Shown here piece after piece: positions 60,580 through 64,000 of a DNA stretch of 64,000 nucleotides. The DNA lies in assembly GCA_021442155.1 (NCBI GenBank), contig CM038214.1, positions 24,577,808 through 24,641,807 of the forward strand, given 5' to 3'. The notes under the pieces were generated by a model, which had not been told where the DNA came from, searched no databases, and saw only the letters and a list, made by a program, of their open reading frames with translations. Every line of letters starts with the position of its first letter. Positions within the stretch are counted from its first letter, which is position 1. A program made the position numbers and the translations under genes. This stretch comes from Cymbidium sinense. Its lineage: Eukaryota; Streptophyta; Magnoliopsida; Asparagales; Orchidaceae.

Positions 60580-60906
60580 TTTTTAAACAAAGAATAAATT
60601 CAAATTCAACATTTCTTCTTTTCAATTTCGTCAACTAAGTAACACACAAAGTACTCTAAGACACAAGCGATGACATAAATCGAAAATGAGCATGCATAAA
60701 GCAAATCGAAAACCCTAGATAACTAGAATTATTTATATTGTAAAGACACAGTTCTATAAGCAGCAGATCAGATTGGCCATTCTTCAGTTTCTCCATTTCC
60801 CATCAGAACCACCTCGCCTCTCGAGCAATGGGATCCACCATCATATCCCTGATCTCTCCCTCGGCCACCACCATGATAGTAACCTCCATCACAGTTCCAT
60901 AAGTAT
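60580..60906 (-). pseudogene. Glycine-rich RNA-binding protein 3' fragment, copy 15, minus strand, rearranged
   Basis: The 3' UTR is complete (CATTTCTTCTTTTCAATTTC in plus orientation, matching the usual GAAATGTTGAAT end) with a T-run corresponding to the poly(A). The coding part holds SRGERGGSDGNGEN-like sequence, GRDQGYDGGSHC-like words and GGYYHGGGRG. The tail then jumps: CACAGTTCCATAAG, a 3'-UTR word, sits directly upstream of the Gly-rich part on the minus strand, so part of another copy or an inverted template was joined. The RRM end and linker are missing. Confidence 0.78.
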
Positions 60907-63900
60907 TTTAGTTTATTTTATTTTAAAGTTTTATTTAGTTTAGGTTTAGGTTTATTTAGGGTTTAGTTGGTGGTTTAGTTTAGGTTTAGGGTTTAGGGTT
61001 TAGTGTTTAGGGTTTGGGGTTTAGGGTTCAGGTTTGAGGGTTTATGTTGTGGAGTGGATTGGTGGGGTTTAATTTTAAGCTAGGGATTAGAGTTTTATGG
61101 TAAGGTTTAGGTTTAGGGTTTTGAGGGTTTATGGTTTTGGGTTTAACATTTAGGATTTAGTGTTAGGGTTTAGAGGTTTAGGGTTAGGGTTAGTTATTTA
61201 TTTTATTATTTTTATTTTTGGATCCCAGGTTTAGTGTAAGTAAAGTTTTTTTAGTTTTATTTTAAATTAAAAACCCATAGTTTAAGTTTTTTTAGTTTTA
61301 AGGTTTAGGGTTATTAGGGTTTATTTTTTTTAAGTGAACTAATAAGTTTAGGTAATTTAGTTTATTTAGTTTATTTTATTTATTTTAGTTTATTTTTATT
61401 TTTTATTTAAGTTTATTTTTTATTTTTTTATTTAGTTTAATTTATTTATTTTGTTTTATTTTAGTTTAGGTTTTATTTTAGTTTATTATTTTTAGATTTA
61501 GGTTTAGGTTTAGGTTTAGTTTAATTTTAGTGAGATTATTTTTTATTTTATTTTTTTTATGTTTTATTTTTTTTTTATATTTAGGTAGTTTATGTTTTAT
61601 TTTATTTTTATATTTTAAGTTTATTTTAGATTTTATTTTAGTTTTGGATTAGGTTTATTTTAGTTTATTTTATTTTATTTAGCTTAGGTTTAGGATTAGG
61701 TTTATTTATTTTTAGTTTATTTTATCTAGTTTAGTTTATTTTATTTTGTTTTATTATTTTTATTTTGGTTTAGGTTTTTTTTCTTTAGGTTTTAATTTTT
61801 TTTTTTAATTTTTTAGGTTTAAGTTTTATTTAGTTTTATTTTATTTTTTAGGTTTATTTTATTTTATTTTAGATTTAGTTTTTTTTTTTAGGTTTTTTAT
61901 TCTTTAGTTTATTTTACTTTTTTAGTTTAGGTTATTAATTATTTTATTTTAGTTTATTTGATTTTATTTTCAATTTAGGTTTAAGTTTTAGTTTAGATTT
62001 TATTTTATTTTATTTTAGTTTGGTTTTATTTTATTTAATGTTTAGGTTTTTAGCATTTATGTTTTATGGTTTACTATTTGGGTTTAGGATTTGTGGGTTT
62101 AGGGTTTTAGGATTTAGTTTTTGGGTTAGTTTTTGTGGTTTAGGCTTGAGGTTTTATAGCTTGGTTTAGGGTTTAGTGTATAGGTGATTTAGTGGTTTTT
62201 AAATTATGTTTATTTTACATTAAGTAAACCTCTAGGTTTAAGTTTTTTTAGTTTACTTTTAAGGTTTAGGGTTAGCTTAGGGTTTGGTTTTTTTTCAAAA
62301 AAATAAGTAAACTAGTCGGTTTAGGGTTATTTAGTTTATTTTATATTTATTTTAGTTTATTTAATTTTAAATTTGTATTTATGTTTATTTTTTATTTTAT
62401 TTAGTATAATTTATTAATTTGTGTCTATTTATTTTAATTTAGGGTTTTATTTTAGTTTATTTTAGGTTTAGGTTTATTTTCTAGTTGAGATTTATTTTAT
62501 TTTATTTTTTTAGGTTTAGATTTTATTTTTTTTTTAGTTTAGATTAGGATTTTATTTTATTTTTTATGTTTATATTTTAGGTTTTTATTTTAGGATTATT
62601 TTTAGATTTTATCTTTTAGTTTAGGATTAAGTTTATTTTTGGCTTATTTTATTTTATTTAGTTTAGGTTTAGGATTAGTTTGGTTTATTTTAGGTTTAGG
62701 CTTTAGTTTTATTTATTTTAGTTTAGTTTATTTTAGTTTAGGTTTAGGTTTATTTTATTTTTCTTATTTAATTTTTATTTTTAGTTTAGGTTTCTTTTTC
62801 TTTATGGTTTATGTTTTATTTTTATTTTTTTAGGTTTCTTAGGTTTTAGTTTTTTTATTTTAGTTTATTTTTTTTTAGGTATATTTTATTTTTATTTTAC
62901 ATTTAGTTTTATTTTTTAGGTTTTATTCCAGGTTTATTTTGTTTTTAGTTTAGGTTATTAATTATTTTATTTTTATTTATATTTTTTTAGGTTTACATTT
63001 AGGTTTTATTTTATTTTATTTTATATATTTAGGTTTAGGTTTTATTTATTTATTTTATATTTAGGTTTTATTTAATTTAGGTTTAGCTTTATGGTCTTAG
63101 GGTTTTTTAGGTTTAGGGTTTAGTGGTTTTATGGTTTTAGGGTTTAGGCATGTTTTTTAGTTTTGTGGGCTTACTAAGTGTTATCAGGGTTTAGGTTCAG
63201 GGTATAGATTTTGATTTAAGGTTCAAGTTTTAGTTTAAATTTATTTTAAATTAAGTAAATGTAGTTTAAGTTTTCTTTATTTTAAGGTTTAAGGTTTAGG
63301 TTTTTAGGTTTAGGTTTATTTTCTTTAAAATTAAGCAAACCCAGAGGTTTAGTTATTTAATTTATTTTGTTTATTTTTTATTTATTTTAGTTTCTTTTAT
63401 TATTAAGTTTTATTTATGTTTATTTTTATTTTTAATTAGTTTAATTTATTTATTATATTTTATTTATTTTTATTTTAAGATTATTTTAATTTATTTTTTT
63501 TAAGTTTAGGTTTAGGTTTAGTTTATTTTTTATGAGATTTATTTTATTTTATTATTTAGGTTTAGATTTTATCTTTATTTTAGTTTATGTTTAGGTTTTT
63601 ATTTTATTTTTTTTATCTTTATAGTTTAGGTTTTATTTTAGGTTTATTTTTTTATTTTATTTTTTAGTTTAGGATTAGGTTTATTTTTAGTTTATTTTAA
63701 TTTATTTAGAATATGTTTAGTTTAGTAGTTTTAGGTTTTAGTTTTTATTTATTTTAGTTTATTTTAGTTTAGGTTTTGGTTTATTTTATTTTGTTTATTT
63801 TATTTTATTTTAGGTTTAGGGTTTTTATTTATTTTTTTTATTTTTTAGGTTTTAGTTTTTTATTTAGTTTTATTATTTTAGGTTTATTTTATTTGTATTT

Positions 63901-64000
63901 TACATTTAGTTCATATTTTTTTTTTATCCAAGGTTTATTTTATTTTAGTTTAGTTTAGTTAAACATTTTATTCAGTTTATTTATTTTATTTTAGGTAGGT
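60907..64000. repeat. T-rich and TTTAGGG-like satellite to the window end
   Basis: T-rich words occupy about 61350-62040, 62326-63090 and 63351-64000. TTTAGGG-like words occupy about 60960-61230, 62040-62220 and 63090-63245. Boxes are near 61335, a doublet near 62222 and 62302, and a doublet near 63252 and 63330. Phe- and Leu-rich open frames at 62639-62833 and 63776-63958 are translations of T-rich repeat and not genes. Confidence 0.87.

Noticed and set aside
1..64000. Nanopore telomere base-calling errors as the source of all A-rich sequence
   Set aside because: A-rich blocks share an ordered sub-word structure and a conserved box at their end in both orientations, which random base-calling errors would not produce. 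Local errors are still possible.

Overview
The window is plant nuclear DNA from a heterochromatic, telomere-rich (probably subtelomeric or pericentromeric) region of a land plant. The evidence is the Arabidopsis-type telomere word CCCTAAA in thousands of intact and degenerate copies, plant-type LTR and L1-like retroelements, a chloroplast atpB fragment, and fragments of plant nuclear genes. The species cannot be told from this sequence. I see no intact protein-coding gene, tRNA or rRNA; every recognisable gene is truncated, frameshifted or carries stops.

Layout. Positions 1-12445 are an array of telomere-like blocks (CCCTAAA and variants) alternating with A-rich blocks (TAAAATAAAACCT). A recurring box, AAACCTACTGGTTTACTTAA, marks the step from A-rich to telomere-like sequence. 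Four copies of the 3' part of a glycine-rich RNA-binding protein (GRP) gene are embedded here. Positions 12446-16249 are AT-rich unique DNA followed by a degenerate repeat region. Positions 16250-20660 hold a decayed minus-strand Ty3/gypsy pol with protease, reverse transcriptase, RNase H, a second RNase H and integrase, all recognisable. A 2.2-kb segment that includes its protease end (20290-22490) is present again at 24785-26980. The array resumes from 23541 and runs to 47220. It carries two GRP 3'-UTR scraps, seven more GRP copies (32754-44975), an unidentified unique insert (41851-42720) and a chloroplast atpB fragment (46375-46694). A plus-strand L1-like LINE (47400-49280) runs into a 100-N gap.

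After the gap (49381-64000) the same sequence families occur in the opposite orientation: TTTAGGG and T-rich blocks, a minus-strand LINE of the same family (51485-55385), two minus-strand GRP copies, and a minus-strand ribosomal protein P0 pseudogene. The two halves therefore face each other across the gap, which may be a real large inverted arrangement or a scaffolding join.

The main point of interest is the composite repeat itself. A cellular gene fragment (GRP last exon, 3' UTR and a poly(A)-like tail) has become a regular component of a telomere-derived satellite, in both orientations and at least 13 times, with a shared upstream linker in most copies. The A-rich part of the satellite looks like telomeric repeat whose C-run has shortened stepwise from three to none.
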